64,000 nt of DNA from an uncultured Bacteroidales bacterium (GTDB lineage Bacteria > Bacteroidota > Bacteroidia > Bacteroidales > P3): assembly GCA_905234695.1 (NCBI GenBank), contig CAJOHZ010000003.1, forward strand, positions 62,001 to 126,000. Reading direction: 5' to 3'. The notes below the pieces were generated by a model that worked only from the letters and a program-made list of their open reading frames with translations, was not told the origin of the DNA and made no database searches. Within the stretch, counting starts at the first letter, position 1. Every line of letters starts with the position of its first letter. Below, in pieces: positions 48,268-57,386 of the stretch. The translations under genes were made by a program, and so were the position numbers.

Positions 48268-48957
48268 TTATTGCAGGTTGAAAGAGACCGGCAGGTTGAA
48301 CTGCGTACGGACAGCCTTACCACGCTGTTTGCCGGGTTTCCACTTAGGCATGGACTTGACCACGCGCACAGCCTCGGCACCGCAACCGCCGCCGATGTCG
48401 CGCAGCACTTTCACGTTGGCCACGCTACCATCCTTCTCGACCACGAAGGTCACGAAGACACGGCCGGTGATATTGTTTTCCTTGGCCAACTGCGGATACT
48501 TGATATTCTCGGCAATGAAACGGGAGAGGGCTTCGAGACCACCGGGGAACTCCGGATCGTCTTCCACCACGAGGAAGACCTCTTCTTCCTCTTCCTGCTC
48601 TTCTTCCTCCACTTCGACCTTCACGAACTCTTCCTGTGCCTTGTTGGCGTTATCGTCGGCATTGATGATACCCACCTCATTGGTCAACTCGGCATCGTTC
48701 TCCACCACGGTGAGGTCGGTAGCCACCACCTCGGGCTCTTCGGGAGGAGGCGGGGGAGTCTCTTCCTGCTGGGTCTGGATAATGACGTCTTCAATCTCGG
48801 TCTCGGCGGTACGCTTGGAAACTTCCTTCTCTTCGCGGTCATACGATTTGATGCTGAAAGCACCCAGTGTAAGGGCCAAAATAATCACCAAACCGATTTC
48901 CCAGTGCATGAATTTCCTTTTTTCAAGGTCAGCCTTCGGGGTTTTCTTTGATTCCAT
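48268..48957 (-). CDS. tonB: TonB-family energy transducer
   Basis: Inner-membrane protein that passes energy to outer-membrane TonB-dependent receptors. One transmembrane helix at ~17-36 (MHWEIGLVIILALTLGAFSI), then an acidic, Pro-rich periplasmic linker (TPPPPPEEPE; VEVEEEEQEEEEEV). The C-terminal TonB domain at ~135-229 has EFPGGLEALSRFIAENIKYP, GRVFVTFVVEKDGSVANVKV and PKWKPGKQRGKAVRTQFNLP, the usual Bacteroidota layout. Length 229 aa. It is a single gene with its own terminator; no ExbB or ExbD is adjacent, so it may be one of several TonB copies. Confidence 0.92.
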   Translation of the reverse strand: MESKKTPKADLEKRKFMHWEIGLVIILALTLGAFSIKSYDREEKEVSKRTAETEIEDVIIQTQQEETPPPPPEEPEVVATDLTVVENDAELTNEVGIINADDNANKAQEEFVKVEVEEEEQEEEEEVFLVVEDDPEFPGGLEALSRFIAENIKYPQLAKENNITGRVFVTFVVEKDGSVANVKVLRDIGGGCGAEAVRVVKSMPKWKPGKQRGKAVRTQFNLPVSFNLQ

Positions 48958-49110
48958 TGTATTGCGGTTTAATTTGTTATTCGTTTTTTCAGGGAGCCAA
49001 TAACCACCCTTTTCAATCCGCTAAATTAGCAAATTTTCTCGAATTATCAACACTCGGATGTAAAAAAAATTATTTTTTTTGTTTTCCCACTCAAAACCGG
49101 GAATATTTCG

Positions 49111-49118
49111 TATCTTTG
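49111..49118 (+). promoter_or_regulatory. -7 box upstream of the AddA-like gene
   Basis: TATCTTTG lies 32 bp above ATG 49150. The expected start site (about 49125) falls at or after the alternative ATG 49123, so 49150 is preferred. The -33 element is not clear. Confidence 0.65.
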
Positions 49119-49149
49119 CATTTTGTTTTCCTCCCCCAATACTTCCCCT

Positions 49150-52100
49150 ATGGACCACAGTCGATTCATTATTTGCCGCGCCTCGGCCGGCTCGGGCAAG
49201 ACCTTCACTCTGGTGCTCCAGTTCTTGGAGCTGGCCTTCTCAGACACCGAAGAGAATCTGCACGACCGTTTCCGCCACATCCTGGCCATCACTTTCACCA
49301 ACAAGGCCGCCAACGAGATGAAGGAACGCATCATGCACGAGTTGCAAGCCATCCGCGACCACGGCACCGACTGCGACATGGGACGCGAATTAGCCACACG
49401 CCTACAACTGGATGACAACACCCTACGCCGCTATGCAGGCATCGTATTCAGCGCCATCCTGCACAACTACTCCGACCTCTCCGTCTGCACCATCGACAGT
49501 TTCATGCACCGCATTGTGCGCACCTTCGCCCACGACCTCAACCTACCGGTGAACTTCGACGTCTATATCGACCAGTCGCAACTGATACAGAACGCCGTGG
49601 ACAACCTCATGGCCTTGGCTGGCGCCGAAGGACAGCAGGAACTGACTGAGATGCTGTGCGATTTCGCCGAAAGCCGCATGGCCGAGGCCAAGAGTTATAA
49701 AGTGGAGAACAAATTGGCCGAACTGGCCGAAGAACTTTTCAAAGAGCGCACCTACGAATACCTTCAAGCCCTTTCGAAAACCGACACCGCCCAATTCCGC
49801 AGCATTCACCGACAACTGGTCACAGACAACCGAAAGTACGAGAAACGATTGCGCAGACTGGGGGGCAAGGCCGTGAAGGCCTACACCAAAGTCGGCCTCG
49901 ACGAGACAGATTTCTACCAGGGCTCCAACGGAGCAGGAGCCTACTTCCGCAAGCTGGCCAACGGAGCGATGCCCAAGCCCAACAGCTATGTGATCGCATA
50001 CCTTGAAGGCGACAAACTGGGGGCTAACGGGGCGAGTGCCGTCCAGACCGACGCTCTGACCGCCATCAAGCCCAAACTGCAGAATATCCACCGCCGGATT
50101 TGCCGCCTACGCAACACCAAGGGGGTACGTTACAACACCCGCCGGCTGTTGCTCAAGAACCTATACTCACTGGCTCTCCTAAACCGACTGAACCAGTTCG
50201 TGGAAGACTTCTCACACGAGAATGAGATCGTGCATATCTCCGAGTTTAACAAACGCATCGCCGAAGTGGTTCAGAACGAGCCTGCCCCTTTCATCTATGA
50301 ACGCATCGGCACTCGCTACTACAACTACCTCATCGATGAGTTCCAAGACACCTCGCGAATGCAGTGGCAGAATCTCGTGCCATTGGTGGAGAACGGTGTG
50401 TCGGCCAACCATACCTCGTTGGTGGTGGGTGACGGCAAGCAGGCCATCTACCGATTCCGTCAAGGCGATGTGGGGCAGTTCGTCGCCCTGCCACATGTCG
50501 ACTCGCCTCTGCACGGACGGTTACTGGAACATCCCGGCATCGCCCAGCCCACCCGCCTGAAGAAGAATTTCCGCTCCACTCGCACGGTAGTGGAGTTCAA
50601 CAACCGGTTCTTTGACTGGGCAGTACGCAACCGATTCGACATCCCCGAAGTGCACGACATCTACCTGCGCGAAACGCCCGAAACATCCGAAGCTGACCTG
50701 ATGCAGCTCCCTGTCAAGGAGGGAGGTCACATACAACTGGGTTTCTGGGACGAAGTAGAGGGGCTTGACCCCCTGTGGCAGCAACTCGTCGACGACCTGC
50801 AGGCACAAGTGACCGGAAAGGGTTACCACTACCGCGACATCTACATCATCGCCCGCGACCGCAAGACGCTGCAGGAGGCCTCGACCCACCTCACCGCCCA
50901 AGGCATCCCCGTGGTTTCGGAAGAATCATTCCTGATTTCAAACAGCACTGTCGTCAAGCTGCTGCGCAGCCTGTTGCATTACCTCCTCGACGGACAGAAC
51001 CGCGGCGCCGCCGCTCGGGTGTTGATACACCTGCAGTCCCTCGGTCTTTTCGACGACGACATCTCCCCTTATTTCCTCAGCCAAGAGCCAAGGGTGGACC
51101 TTGAGCACATCCTGCAAGCCAAGGGAATGCCCCTCGACTGCGCCCGGCTGCGCGACCTGAGCCTCTACGATTGCTGCGAGGAGGCCCTGAGGATGCTGCG
51201 ACTCCACGGCATCGAGACCGCCTACACCGCAACCTTCCTCAATATCGTCTGCGCCTATAGCGGAAAACACCGCCAAGACATCGGCGAATTCCTGCAATGG
51301 CTCAGCGAGAATATCGAATCACTCTCGTCGAAAACCGCCACTGACCTCGACGCCGTGCGGCTTATGACCATCCACAAAGCCAAAGGTCTGGAAGCACCCA
51401 TAGTGATATACCCCATCCCGGTGAGCACACCCAAAAGCGACAACATCTGGGTGCATATCCCACCCGAAAGCGGCATGGGCCTCCCTGCAGGGCTAGTGCT
51501 GCCCCACAAGAACGAGTCGACCCTGTTCGACAACGAGTATAACGATGAACTTCAGAAACGCGATATGGACCGCCTCAACGTGCTCTATGTCGCCCTCACT
51601 CGACCAAAGGACAAATTGATGGTTTACTGCCAGTTGCCAGAAAAGATCGGAAATGACTACGGTTCGCTGCTGCACGACTATGTCCTCAGTCCCGAAAGCG
51701 GCTTTCTCTCCCAGGACGACAACCGGCGATGGACACTGGGCGACAACGGCGATGCCCCCGCCCGCCATACCGACAACAACGCCCCCGAACCCATCCCCGT
51801 CGGCGACATCCTCTTCCCCGACTGGCCCGACCGAATCACCATCGCCGACCAGTCGTCAACCCTCTTCGGAGAACGCAACGATGAGGCCATCCGCCGCGGC
51901 AACCAAGTGCATGAACTTCTAGCCCTGACCCACCATTGCGACGACACCGCCAACGCACTGACCCGCTATCTGGGGCTGCACCCCGGCCAACGGGAAGAAA
52001 GCGACAGCCTGCGCCAGTTGCTAGAGGACGTCGTACAACACCCCGACGCAGCCCGTTTCTTCGACCCCGCCTACCGCAGCCTGCGCGAATGCAGCATCGC

Positions 52101-52308
52101 ATGGAAAGGCGAAGTGCTACGCCCCGACCGGGTGGTCCTCACCCCCGACGCCACTTGGGTGGTAGACTTCAAGACCGGCGCCCCCGCCGCCGACCATCAC
52201 AGCCAGGTGCAGACCTACTGCGATGCCATTCGTGCCATGGGCTATTCCAACGTGCAGGGATTCCTGCTCTACCTCGGCGGACACAAACCTGAAGTTGTCC
52301 GCGCATGA
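49150..52308 (+). CDS. AddA/RecB-type UvrD helicase with C-terminal nuclease domain
   Basis: Double-strand-break repair helicase-nuclease of the AddA/RecB group. The SF1 Walker A is ASAGSGKTFTL (~11-21). Further helicase motifs: ITFTNKAANEMKERI, YLIDEFQDTSRMQWQNLVPL, VVGDGKQAIYRFRQGD, the KKNFRST block, RLMTIHKAKGLEAPIVIYP and LNVLYVALTRPKDKLMVY. The C-terminus carries a PD-(D/E)xK-type nuclease: LRPDRVVLTPDATWVVDFKTG then SQVQTYCDAIRAMGY, with the Asp...DFK...Q order expected. Length 1052 aa. The usual partner gene (addB-like) is not adjacent. Confidence 0.9.
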   Translation: MDHSRFIICRASAGSGKTFTLVLQFLELAFSDTEENLHDRFRHILAITFTNKAANEMKERIMHELQAIRDHGTDCDMGRELATRLQLDDNTLRRYAGIVFSAILHNYSDLSVCTIDSFMHRIVRTFAHDLNLPVNFDVYIDQSQLIQNAVDNLMALAGAEGQQELTEMLCDFAESRMAEAKSYKVENKLAELAEELFKERTYEYLQALSKTDTAQFRSIHRQLVTDNRKYEKRLRRLGGKAVKAYTKVGLDETDFYQGSNGAGAYFRKLANGAMPKPNSYVIAYLEGDKLGANGASAVQTDALTAIKPKLQNIHRRICRLRNTKGVRYNTRRLLLKNLYSLALLNRLNQFVEDFSHENEIVHISEFNKRIAEVVQNEPAPFIYERIGTRYYNYLIDEFQDTSRMQWQNLVPLVENGVSANHTSLVVGDGKQAIYRFRQGDVGQFVALPHVDSPLHGRLLEHPGIAQPTRLKKNFRSTRTVVEFNNRFFDWAVRNRFDIPEVHDIYLRETPETSEADLMQLPVKEGGHIQLGFWDEVEGLDPLWQQLVDDLQAQVTGKGYHYRDIYIIARDRKTLQEASTHLTAQGIPVVSEESFLISNSTVVKLLRSLLHYLLDGQNRGAAARVLIHLQSLGLFDDDISPYFLSQEPRVDLEHILQAKGMPLDCARLRDLSLYDCCEEALRMLRLHGIETAYTATFLNIVCAYSGKHRQDIGEFLQWLSENIESLSSKTATDLDAVRLMTIHKAKGLEAPIVIYPIPVSTPKSDNIWVHIPPESGMGLPAGLVLPHKNESTLFDNEYNDELQKRDMDRLNVLYVALTRPKDKLMVYCQLPEKIGNDYGSLLHDYVLSPESGFLSQDDNRRWTLGDNGDAPARHTDNNAPEPIPVGDILFPDWPDRITIADQSSTLFGERNDEAIRRGNQVHELLALTHHCDDTANALTRYLGLHPGQREESDSLRQLLEDVVQHPDAARFFDPAYRSLRECSIAWKGEVLRPDRVVLTPDATWVVDFKTGAPAADHHSQVQTYCDAIRAMGYSNVQGFLLYLGGHKPEVVRA

Positions 52309-52326
52309 GGCAATCCGAAGAAATTC

Positions 52327-52356
52327 TTGCTAATTCAAAAAAAAGGCGTATATTTG
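52327..52356 (+). promoter_or_regulatory. Promoter of the methylmalonyl-CoA mutase gene
   Basis: TTG (52327-52329), 19 bp, then TATATTTG (52349-52356), with the ATG at 52394. It starts a new transcript 20-40 bp after the helicase gene stops. Confidence 0.72.
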
Positions 52357-52393
52357 CCCAATTGATAATGAGCATTAATTTATATTTAGCATA

Positions 52394-54259
52394 ATGGAAG
52401 ACAACAAGTTGTTCACCGAATTCCCGCCGGTATCGACCGAAAAATGGGAAGAAGTCATCAATAAAGACCTCAAAGGCGCCGACTATGAGAAGAAACTCGT
52501 GTGGAAGACCATCGAAGGGTTCAAAGTAAAACCCTACTACCGCGCCGAAGACTTGGCCAACCTTGAGTACCTTGACAGCAACCCCGCCCAAGAGCCTTAC
52601 ACCCGTGGCAAGCACGCCGACAACAATGTGTGGGACATCCGGCAGGACATGAACATCCACGACATTGCCAAGGCCAACGCCCTGGCTGTCGACGCCGTGA
52701 AACGCGGTGCAACCTCGTTAGGGTTCTGCGCCAAAGAGGTTGCCTCTGTCGAAGAGATGACTCGTTTGCTGAACGGCATCAACCCCGAGGAAGTGAAAAT
52801 CAACTTCACCTGTTCGCCCGACCACCTGCACACCCTGAAACTCTTCACAGAGTATCTGGACAAGCAGGGCTATGACAAAGCCAAGGTGCAGGGCAGCTGT
52901 GGTTACGATCCCTTCCGCTATGCCTTGAAACATGGGGCATTCCTGCGGGGTGAAGAGGGCGACATGAAATATGCCGCCGAGTTGGTGGCCTACGCCAAGG
53001 CCAACCTCCCGCAGTTCCGCACACTGACCATCCACGGCAGCCTGCTGCACAACGCCGGTAGCAACATCGTGCAAGAACTCGGCTTCACTCTGGCCGCCGC
53101 CAACGAGTTAATGGCCCGCCTCACCGATCAGGGTTGCAAGCCCGAACAGGTAGCCTCCTGCATCGTGCTTTCGTTCGCCGTGGGCAGCACCTACTTCATG
53201 GAGATTGCCAAATTCCGCGCCGCCCGCCTGATGTGGAGCAAGATTGTCGAGCAATACAAGCCTTCCTGCGACTGCGCCTACAAGGTGTTCATCCACGCCA
53301 CTTCATCCACATGGAACAAGTCGGTGTTCGACCCCTATGTCAACATGCTGCGCACCACTACCGAGACTATGTCCGCCGCCATCGCGGGAGTGGACTCCAT
53401 ATCCACCCTCCCCTTCGACACCGCCTACAAGGAGGCAGACGACTTTGGCTACCGCATCGCCCGCAACCAACAGCTGCTGCTGAAGGAGGAGAGCTACATG
53501 GACAAGATTGTCGACCCCGCCGCCGGCAGCTACTATATCGAGAACCTCACCAACAGCATCGCCCAGTATGCCTGGGAGAAATTCCTCGCCGTCGAGCAAC
53601 AGGGTGGCTTCTGCAAAGCCATCCGCGAGGGTTTTGTGCAGGCCGATGTTGAAAAGACCGCGCAGGAGCGCGACATGAACATCGCCACCCGCAAGACCAC
53701 CATCCTTGGCACCAATCAATACCCCAACCTCCTGGAGCGTATGGGCGACAAACTCGCCAAAAACGACAGCTGCCACTGCTGCTGCAAGGCCGAGGGCAAC
53801 GAGGTAAAGGTGCTTCGCCAATACCGCGGTGCGGAAGCCTTTGAGCGGCTACGCCTCGCCACCGAACGCAGCGGCCAGCGGCCCAAAGTGTTCCTGCTCA
53901 CATACGGCAACCTCGCCATGCGCAAGGCTCGCAGCGGATTCGCCACCAACTTCTTCGGCGTGGCCGGATATGAGATTATCGACAACCCCGGCTTCAAGAG
54001 TGCCGACGAGGGGGTGAAAGCCGCCCTCGAAGCCAAGGCCGACATCGTGGTACTCTGCTCCAGCGACGACGAATACGCCGAGATTACCGAACAGGCCTGC
54101 AACGGACTTAAAGGCAAAGTGAAGAGCATCGTCCTCGCCGGCTATCCGAAAGAGATGGTTGAGACCTACCAGGGCCACGGCATCGACGAGTTCATCCACG
54201 TCAAGACCAACGTCCTTGAAAGCCTCACCCGCTTCCAGAAAATCTTCGGTATCGAGTAA
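52394..54259 (+). CDS. mutA: Methylmalonyl-CoA mutase small subunit (MutA)
   Basis: Small (beta) subunit of the B12-dependent mutase that interconverts succinyl-CoA and methylmalonyl-CoA in propionate metabolism. The TIM-barrel part carries EEVINKDLKGADYEKKLVWK, SCGYDPFRYALKHGA and SIAQYAWEKFL. The C-terminal flavodoxin-like domain (from ~500, VFLLTYGNLAMRKARSGFAT) lacks the DxHxxG cobalamin-binding motif; that loss is the hallmark of the non-catalytic small subunit. Length 621 aa, normal. Odd: the large subunit gene, usually next to it, is absent. The next gene (lptF/G-like) begins 2 nt after its stop. Confidence 0.93.
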   Translation: MEDNKLFTEFPPVSTEKWEEVINKDLKGADYEKKLVWKTIEGFKVKPYYRAEDLANLEYLDSNPAQEPYTRGKHADNNVWDIRQDMNIHDIAKANALAVDAVKRGATSLGFCAKEVASVEEMTRLLNGINPEEVKINFTCSPDHLHTLKLFTEYLDKQGYDKAKVQGSCGYDPFRYALKHGAFLRGEEGDMKYAAELVAYAKANLPQFRTLTIHGSLLHNAGSNIVQELGFTLAAANELMARLTDQGCKPEQVASCIVLSFAVGSTYFMEIAKFRAARLMWSKIVEQYKPSCDCAYKVFIHATSSTWNKSVFDPYVNMLRTTTETMSAAIAGVDSISTLPFDTAYKEADDFGYRIARNQQLLLKEESYMDKIVDPAAGSYYIENLTNSIAQYAWEKFLAVEQQGGFCKAIREGFVQADVEKTAQERDMNIATRKTTILGTNQYPNLLERMGDKLAKNDSCHCCCKAEGNEVKVLRQYRGAEAFERLRLATERSGQRPKVFLLTYGNLAMRKARSGFATNFFGVAGYEIIDNPGFKSADEGVKAALEAKADIVVLCSSDDEYAEITEQACNGLKGKVKSIVLAGYPKEMVETYQGHGIDEFIHVKTNVLESLTRFQKIFGIE

Positions 54260-54261
54260 TC

Positions 54262-55353
54262 GTGAACCTGCTGCCCAGACTTGACCGATACATCCTTCTC
54301 AAGTATCTGAAGACATTCTTGATGGCGATGGTGCTCATCATCATCATCGTCATCACGTTTGATGTGTCGGAGAAACTGGACGATTTTCTCAGCAACCACG
54401 CTCCCGTCAAGGAAATTGCGCTAGACTACTACCTCAATTTCATCCCGGGGTTTGTCAACCTATATAGCCCCCTGTTCATCTTCATCAGCGTTATCTTCTT
54501 CACCTCCAAAATGGCGGGGAACACTGAAATCATCGCTATTTTGGGCAGCGGCATGAGTTACCGACGGCTGCTTCGCCCCTACATCTACGGCTCGGTGATT
54601 ATCGCCCTCATCGTATTGGCGTTTAGCAACTTCCTCATCCCCGTCAACAACCGCACCATGGTGGCGTTTGAAAACAAGTACATCCACACCCGCCACCCTG
54701 AGTGGTTCAGCAACATCCATTTCCAGAGCCAGCAGGGGGTGCAGATTTACGCCGAAAGCTACAACACCAACACCCTGCGCGTCGAGAACTTCCACCGCGA
54801 CATCTACGACCCCTCGCACCAGTTGATTGACCGCATCACCTGCAATACCATCATCTACGACACCGTGCAGAAGAAATGGGAGTGTCAAGGGTTGTACCAC
54901 CACGTCATCAGCGACAACCACCGCGAGCGCGTCTCACGCATCGAGAAATCGATGCAGAACCTCGGCGTCACACCCGACGACTTCAACGCCGTAGCATGGC
55001 GCATCGAGACCATGAACTCCATTGAACTGTACCGCCACATCGCCCGCGAGAAGATGCGGGGCACACGGGCCGTCGTCACCGCCAAGATAGAATTCTACCA
55101 GCGACTCCTCAACCCGTTGGCCATCATCATTATGACCCTTATCGGAGTGGGCGTGTCGAGCCGCAAGACCCGCGGCGGCATCGGACTCCACCTCGCCATC
55201 GGCATCACACTCGCCTTTACCTTCATCATCTTCATGAAGGTCAGTACCGTCTTTGCCATCAACGGCAACTTACCCCCCTTCCTGGCCATCCTGCTGCCGC
55301 AGGTCATCTTCGCCATTATCGCCGTCTACGTCATCCGAAGCGCACCGAAATAA
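54262..55353 (+). CDS. LptF/LptG-family permease (YjgP/YjgQ)
   Basis: Inner-membrane permease subunit of the LPS export ABC transporter (family role). Helices at ~10-30 (LKYLKTFLMAMVLIIIIVIT), ~60-80 and ~100-120, then a periplasmic domain (~130-275) and three closing helices (LLNPLAIIIMTLIGVGVSS, GIGLHLAIGITLAFTFIIFM, PFLAILLPQVIFAIIAVYVI). GTG start at 54262, 2 nt after the mutA stop. Length 363 aa. LptF and LptG cannot be told apart here. Its 3' end runs into a 9-bp CTAG repeat array before sufE. Confidence 0.88.
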   Translation: MNLLPRLDRYILLKYLKTFLMAMVLIIIIVITFDVSEKLDDFLSNHAPVKEIALDYYLNFIPGFVNLYSPLFIFISVIFFTSKMAGNTEIIAILGSGMSYRRLLRPYIYGSVIIALIVLAFSNFLIPVNNRTMVAFENKYIHTRHPEWFSNIHFQSQQGVQIYAESYNTNTLRVENFHRDIYDPSHQLIDRITCNTIIYDTVQKKWECQGLYHHVISDNHRERVSRIEKSMQNLGVTPDDFNAVAWRIETMNSIELYRHIAREKMRGTRAVVTAKIEFYQRLLNPLAIIIMTLIGVGVSSRKTRGGIGLHLAIGITLAFTFIIFMKVSTVFAINGNLPPFLAILLPQVIFAIIAVYVIRSAPK

Positions 55354-55389
55354 CTAGAAAAACTAGACCAACTAGAAAAACTAGTACCC
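55354..55389. repeat. 9-bp CTAG repeat array between lptF/G and sufE
   Basis: CTAG tetramers at 55354, 55363, 55372 and 55381 are exactly 9 bp apart; the first and third units are both CTAGAAAAA. The array begins one base after the permease stop codon (TAA, 55351-55353). Confidence 0.8.
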
Positions 55390-55412
55390 CCCCAAAAAAA
55401 AATCAAACAACA

Positions 55413-55838
55413 ATGACCATCCCCGAAATTCAAGACAGCATCATCAGCGAGTTCGCTCTCTACGACGACTGGCTGGACAAATACGCCTATATCATCGAAC
55501 TAGGCAAAGACTGCCCCCTCATCGACGAGAAAGACAAAACCGAGAACAACCTCATCAAAGGCTGCCAGAGCCGCGTGTGGCTTAGCTGCGAACACCGCGA
55601 CGGCCGCCTATGGTTCAAGGCCGACAGCGATGCCGTCATCACCAAAGGCATCATCAGCCTGCTCATCCGCACCCTCGACGGGCAGACCCCGCAGGACATT
55701 CTCGCCGCCGACCTACATTTCATCGACGAGATCGGCCTCAAGGAACACCTCTCCCCCACCCGGTCCAACGGCCTTACCTCCATGGTCAAACAGATGCGGA
55801 TGTACGCAATGGCATACCAATTAAAAATGGAAAATTAA
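55413..55838 (+). CDS. sufE: SufE-family sulfur acceptor
   Basis: Accepts persulfide sulfur from the SufS cysteine desulfurase for Fe-S cluster assembly. The active-site region KGCQSRVWLSCEHRDGRLWF holds the reactive Cys at ~51. DSDAVITKGIISLLI and the C-terminal SPTRSNGLTSMVKQM also match. Length 141 aa, normal. The last residues (QLKMEN) and the stop are coded by a 7-bp repeat array that runs on to the start of the next gene. Confidence 0.93.
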   Translation: MTIPEIQDSIISEFALYDDWLDKYAYIIELGKDCPLIDEKDKTENNLIKGCQSRVWLSCEHRDGRLWFKADSDAVITKGIISLLIRTLDGQTPQDILAADLHFIDEIGLKEHLSPTRSNGLTSMVKQMRMYAMAYQLKMEN

Positions 55839-55853
55839 GAATTAAAAATGGAA
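55819..55853. repeat. 7-bp repeat array across the sufE stop and sufT start
   Basis: Five units in strict phase: AATTAAA twice, AATGGAA twice, AATTAAG once. The array codes the last residues of SufE and its TAA stop (55836-55838). It also supplies the ATG of the next gene (55848) within its final AATGGAA unit. Confidence 0.85.
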
Positions 55854-56165
55854 CCCAACAAGGAAACGCTGAAAGACGCCATCGTCAACTGTCTCAAGAA
55901 TATCTACGACCCTGAGATACCCGTTAACATCTACGACCTGGGACTCATATACAACGTGGACATCGACGACGAATTCAACGTCAAGATACTTATGACCATG
56001 ACCGCCCCCGATTGTCCCGAGGCCGAATACATGTATATGGAAGTGAAACAGATGGTGGGCTATATACAGGGCATCAAGTCGGTGGATGTGGAACTGACTT
56101 TCGACCCGCCATGGGACTATGCCAACCTCAGCGACGAGGTGAAAGTGGAACTAGGACTGCTGTAA
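55848..56165 (+). CDS. MIP18/DUF59-family Fe-S assembly factor (SufT-like)
   Basis: Small protein that helps mature Fe-S proteins. It matches the MIP18/PaaD/SufT family: IYDPEIPVNIYDLGLIYNVD (~19-38), KILMTMTAPDCPEAEYM (~46-62), then VDVELTFDPPWDYANLSDEV. The Cys in the APDCP motif is the expected functional residue. Length 105 aa. It follows sufE by 9 bp, so the two form an accessory suf pair away from sufCD at 61.8-63.6 kb. Confidence 0.9.
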   Translation: MEPNKETLKDAIVNCLKNIYDPEIPVNIYDLGLIYNVDIDDEFNVKILMTMTAPDCPEAEYMYMEVKQMVGYIQGIKSVDVELTFDPPWDYANLSDEVKVELGLL

Positions 56166-56168
56166 AAA

Positions 56169-56218
56169 CTAGGGTTTCATAGGCAAGCCTAGGCTATCCT
56201 GGGAAATCCTAGAAAAAC
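56169..56218. repeat. 10-bp CTAGG-type repeat array between sufT-like and permease genes
   Basis: Five 10-bp units start at 56169, 56179, 56189, 56199 and 56209: CTAGGGTTTC, ATAGGCAAGC, CTAGGCTATC, CTGGGAAATC, CTAGAAAAAC. It begins 4 bp after the stop codon and nearly fills the gap to the TTG start at 56228. Confidence 0.72.
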
Positions 56219-56227
56219 CAAAGACCA

Positions 56228-57313
56228 TTGAAAATCTTCAAGCTCATAAAACCCTTTGAAGACCATGGAAAGTCTGCGTCGCTGAGCCACGAGGCATGGC
56301 GGCGGTTCCGTCACAACCGGCTGGCCATGATCAGTCTGGCGGTCATCGGGTTATTCGCTCTGGTGGCGCTGTTGGGCTACGCCATCACCCCCGACCACAC
56401 CCCCTACTGCAACCAACAGTACCTCGAACTGGCCACCCTCAAGCCCGGCAGCAAGGCTACCTTCCTTTGTATCGACCCCAAAGAGGATGTCGGCGGCTCG
56501 TTTTTCAAAGGCTACCCCCTCCCCTACACAGCCATTCCCATCGACTCCTGCCGGATGGATGGCGACAGTCTTTATGTCGCCCCTTTAGCAGGGGAGCCCT
56601 ACACCATCGCCTACGAGCGGGTAGTGAAAGTGAAGGAACGGACCTTCTGGCTCGGCACCGACGCCTACGGGCGAGATGTGCTGAGCATGATTCTCATCGG
56701 AAGCCGCGTCAGCCTCTCCGTAGGCTTTATCGCCATCCTCATCGCGCTACTCATCGGCATCACCTTGGGCGCACTGGCGGCCTACTATGGTGGCTGGGTC
56801 GACAACCTCATTACTTGGCTCATCAACGTGGTGTGGTCCATTCCCACCGTGTTGCTGGTTATCGCCATCACCTTCGCTCTGGGCAAAGGCTTCTGGCAAG
56901 TCTTTATCGCCGTGGGGCTCACCATGTGGGTCGACATCGCACGCGTGGTGCGTGGACAAGTATACAGCATCAAAGAGAAAGAATATATCGAGGCTGCCCG
57001 CGCATTGGGGTTCAGCACCTTCCGCACCATCTTCCGCCACATTCTACCCAACATCACCGGAGCCGTCATTGTCATCACCGCCTCCAACTTCGCTAGCGCC
57101 ATCCTGCTGGAGGCAGGCCTCAGTTTCCTCGGCATCGGCGTGCAGCCCCCCATGCCCTCATGGGGTACCATGGTCAAAGAGAACTACTGCTACATCCTCC
57201 TCGACAACGCCTACCTTGCCCTGCTACCCGGCTTGGCCATCATGCTCATCGTCCTTGCATTTATGCTCATGGGGAATGGTCTACGCGACGCTCTGGACAT
57301 CAAAAACAAATAG
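56228..57313 (+). CDS. Peptide/nickel ABC transporter permease (DppC/OppC type)
   Basis: Inner-membrane subunit of an oligopeptide-type ABC importer. A first helix at ~34-52 is followed by a periplasmic insert of ~90 residues, then the BPD permease domain with five helices. The EAA loop that contacts the ATPase is EYIEAARALGFSTFRTIFRH (~255-275). The block GTDAYGRDVLSMILIGSRVS is a DppC/OppC signature. TTG start at 56228. Length 361 aa. No OppB, binding protein or ATPase gene is next to it, so the partners lie elsewhere. Confidence 0.88.
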   Translation: MKIFKLIKPFEDHGKSASLSHEAWRRFRHNRLAMISLAVIGLFALVALLGYAITPDHTPYCNQQYLELATLKPGSKATFLCIDPKEDVGGSFFKGYPLPYTAIPIDSCRMDGDSLYVAPLAGEPYTIAYERVVKVKERTFWLGTDAYGRDVLSMILIGSRVSLSVGFIAILIALLIGITLGALAAYYGGWVDNLITWLINVVWSIPTVLLVIAITFALGKGFWQVFIAVGLTMWVDIARVVRGQVYSIKEKEYIEAARALGFSTFRTIFRHILPNITGAVIVITASNFASAILLEAGLSFLGIGVQPPMPSWGTMVKENYCYILLDNAYLALLPGLAIMLIVLAFMLMGNGLRDALDIKNK

Positions 57314-57386
57314 CATCCTCCCTCCGAAAAAACGCCCCAAAACATATAAAAAAACTAAAAAAAGTAACCAATCTTAAAAAAAGTCG

